A stretch of 64,000 nt of DNA. It comes from Ficedula albicollis. Its lineage: Eukaryota > Chordata > Aves > Passeriformes > Muscicapidae. This document shows, one piece after another, positions 62,195-64,000 of the stretch. The notes under the pieces are model-generated. The model worked only from the letters and a program-made list of their open reading frames with translations, ran no database searches and was not told where the DNA came from. The DNA lies in NCBI RefSeq assembly GCF_000247815.1, contig NC_021679.1, positions 36,945,828 to 37,009,827 of the forward strand. Reading direction: 5' to 3'. Both the position numbers and the translations under genes were made by a program. The number at the start of each line of letters is the position of its first letter. Positions within the stretch are counted from its first letter, which is position 1.

Positions 62195-62400
62195 TGCAGG
62201 AAGGGATGGAGGGGGCACAGGGACTGGCTCCAAACTGAGGAGCAGATGGGATATTGGGGAGGAGACCCTGGCACAGGGTGCCCAGAGCAGCTGTGGCTGC
62301 CCCTGGATCCCTGAGTGTCCCAGGCCAGGCCGGATGGGGTTTGGGGCAGCCTGGGACAGTGGGAGTGTCCCTGCATGGCAGGAATGTCCCCATCACCTGG
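62195..62400 (+). mobile_element. CR1 LINE fragment downstream of MBD5
   Basis: gatgggatattggggaggag, cagagcagctgtggctgccc, gtcccaggccaggccggatg, and gcagcctgggacagtgggag. Confidence 0.9.
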
Positions 62401-63127
62401 GCAGGGCCTCAGCCCAGTGAAAACTCTGTGTACATTTAAGGTCAGGCTTTGTGGAGAGATTAAAAACACCTTCCAGACCTGAGTCTGAAAGAGTTTCATT
62501 TGTTAAAAGATAATATTAAGCAATTCCTAAATATCCAAAGGACATTTCCTAACAAACCCCAAAGCACCTCTGCATATTTTGTAATTTCTCGTGCTTTGTC
62601 AGCCAGAGCTTTGAGCTGAGCCACATTCCAAAGGACAGGAGTGCTGCACTTCCATTCATCAGCTTCCAGAGGAAGATGTTGCCATTAGATATTGACAGGG
62701 ATCCTCTTATTAGCCTGATAAGGATGACTTCAGTATCTCATAAAATCATGGATTAAACAGCAAGAGTGAGTGAAGTGTATCCCAAGGATCATTGGACCTG
62801 CAGCAAAATGAGCACAATTATTTACTGAATGAAAGTGGAATAGGTTATTGATTTGGATCCTAAAACGTTTAGGAGATGAACACCTCAGAGATGTCAAGTG
62901 TTTTCAGAAGAGCAAATGTTCTTGTTCCATGAGCTGGTCAGAGCCAGGAGACTCCTCAGTGTGAGGCCAAGGAGGGACCGTTCCCACCCTGGGAAAGGGG
63001 GAGAAGAAAAGATGGGTTTTGTGCTCCCATAGCCAGGGAAAGCAGGGTTATCCCTTCATCCCAGACATCAGGGGGGCCCCCTGAGTGCAGCTTTTGGGGC
63101 ACCATTCAGCTGATCCGAATGGACAAC

Positions 63128-63270
63128 ATTCAGTGTCTTCCCAAATGTGATTAATGACGAGTTACAGAGCTCATTCTAATGAGATTCAGTGTCTTCCCAA
63201 ATGTGATTAATGACGAGTTACAGAGCTCATTCCAATTAATGACGAGTTACAGAGCTCATTCTAATGAGAT
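63128..63270. repeat. 56-bp tandem repeat, about 2.6 copies
   Basis: attcagtgtcttcccaaatg ... cagagctcatt begins at 63128 and 63184. A third, shortened copy from attaatgacgag starts at 63235. Confidence 0.93.
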
Positions 63271-64000
63271 GGCCTTTAGTTATCAGGTCCATGCAGTGGT
63301 TTATGTGTTTTTCTAATGATCCTTAAAAGATGGAATGAGGCTTCTTTAAAATTTCCCTGAGTTAGAGACCTCCTAATTTCTAACTTCATCCTCAAAGAAG
63401 TTTATTACTGCTTCTTTCTTCAATAAAACCAAGCCCTGGTAAGGCAGAAGTTCATGTTCTCTTCTACTTGTTTCTGGAACCAAAGAAAGTAAAATGGTTC
63501 AAAGCTTCTTCTTCTCAGCAAAAGGAAAGTTAAAAAGTAAGGTTGTTTTCAATCAGCTGCTGCTGGTGCTGCAGAAGGGCATCAAGACCCATGAAATCAG
63601 GTAAATAACCATGAATTGAAAGTTTTCTCCCCTCAGAAATTGCTGCTTTTTAGCTCCAGTTGCATGATCTCTTTTTTGTTTGAAATCCGAGAGAGCTCTT
63701 CCTTCAGCCCTGCAGACAATTGCACCTATTCAACTTCTGGGAGAGTTCAGAAACACGGGGGTGTTTGGAAGCTTTTCTGGAGCATCTCCTCAGCACAGTG
63801 TGAGAAGCACAGCCTGATCTCCAAACAAACCCAGCTAAATTTACTCTGCTCCCACCCACCCTGGCGAGGACTCTTGCCACACAGTTCCCTGCTCACACGT
63901 CTGGGTCAGGGCTTAAATGCTCCACGAAAATTGGATTGCCATTCCACAAAGGCTTCCAAAGACTTTGGAAATTCATTTCTCCCTTCAATCTCGCTGCTCT

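Larger units (their letters stand above)
61441..64000. other. Intergenic sequence to the right edge
   Basis: Contains the CR1 fragment at 62.2 kb and the 56-bp tandem repeat at 63.1 kb; no gene is supported. Confidence 0.6.

Overview
The window is vertebrate, almost certainly avian and probably songbird, DNA. The evidence is a large gene with GT-AG introns, at least a dozen CR1 LINE 3' ends (the dominant bird retroposon, several ending in the usual 'ccaacccaaaccattctatgatt' type tail), one LTR-like block resembling passerine retroviral LTRs, and very GC-rich coding exons beside AT-rich introns, as is common in birds.

One protein-coding gene is clear: MBD5 (methyl-CpG-binding domain protein 5), on the + strand. 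All ten coding exons are present, from the ATG at 20984 to the TAA ending at 53653. Exons are 20984-21096, 24776-24878, 25235-25415, 27589-29718, 38412-39739, 40900-41192, 43062-44851, 48849-48922, 51169-51244 and 53582-53653. Exons 1-3 encode the MBD. Exon 4 is the large Ser/Pro-rich exon. Exon 5 is the extended form used by the long isoform and also carries a GC-type internal donor matching the short isoform. Exon 6 carries a CAG/polyQ tract. Exon 7 ends in the PWWP core. Exons 8-10 encode the basic C-terminus. Candidate 5'UTR exons lie at 5906-6042, 12881-12938 and 20412-20666. The 3'UTR runs from 53654 through an AT-rich region with poly(A) signals and Pumilio-type sites, interrupted by a GC-rich minisatellite block at 55.1-56.6 kb.

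The layout is as follows. 1-20 kb is upstream or 5'UTR-intron sequence with a 12-bp satellite at the left edge, two long C runs and several CR1 fragments. 21-53.6 kb is the coding part of MBD5. 53.7-58 kb is 3'UTR-like. 58-64 kb is intergenic, with a small CpG-rich patch, a perfect ~865-bp (TTCTCC)n array, an unassigned repeat-like block and a CR1 fragment.

The most unusual property is structural. Long uninterrupted C runs (373-718 nt), plus shorter ones, all read C on the + strand. Two long runs replace expected MBD5 coding sequence, and one long and one short run break the frame. Several C runs sit between two near-identical copies of the same sequence (X-Cn-X'). Near-perfect tandem duplications of about 48-453 bp are also frequent. 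I read most of the C runs as assembly or consensus artefacts in GC-rich or low-complexity DNA, but a real insertion/duplication process cannot be excluded from sequence alone. I found no new multi-gene system here.
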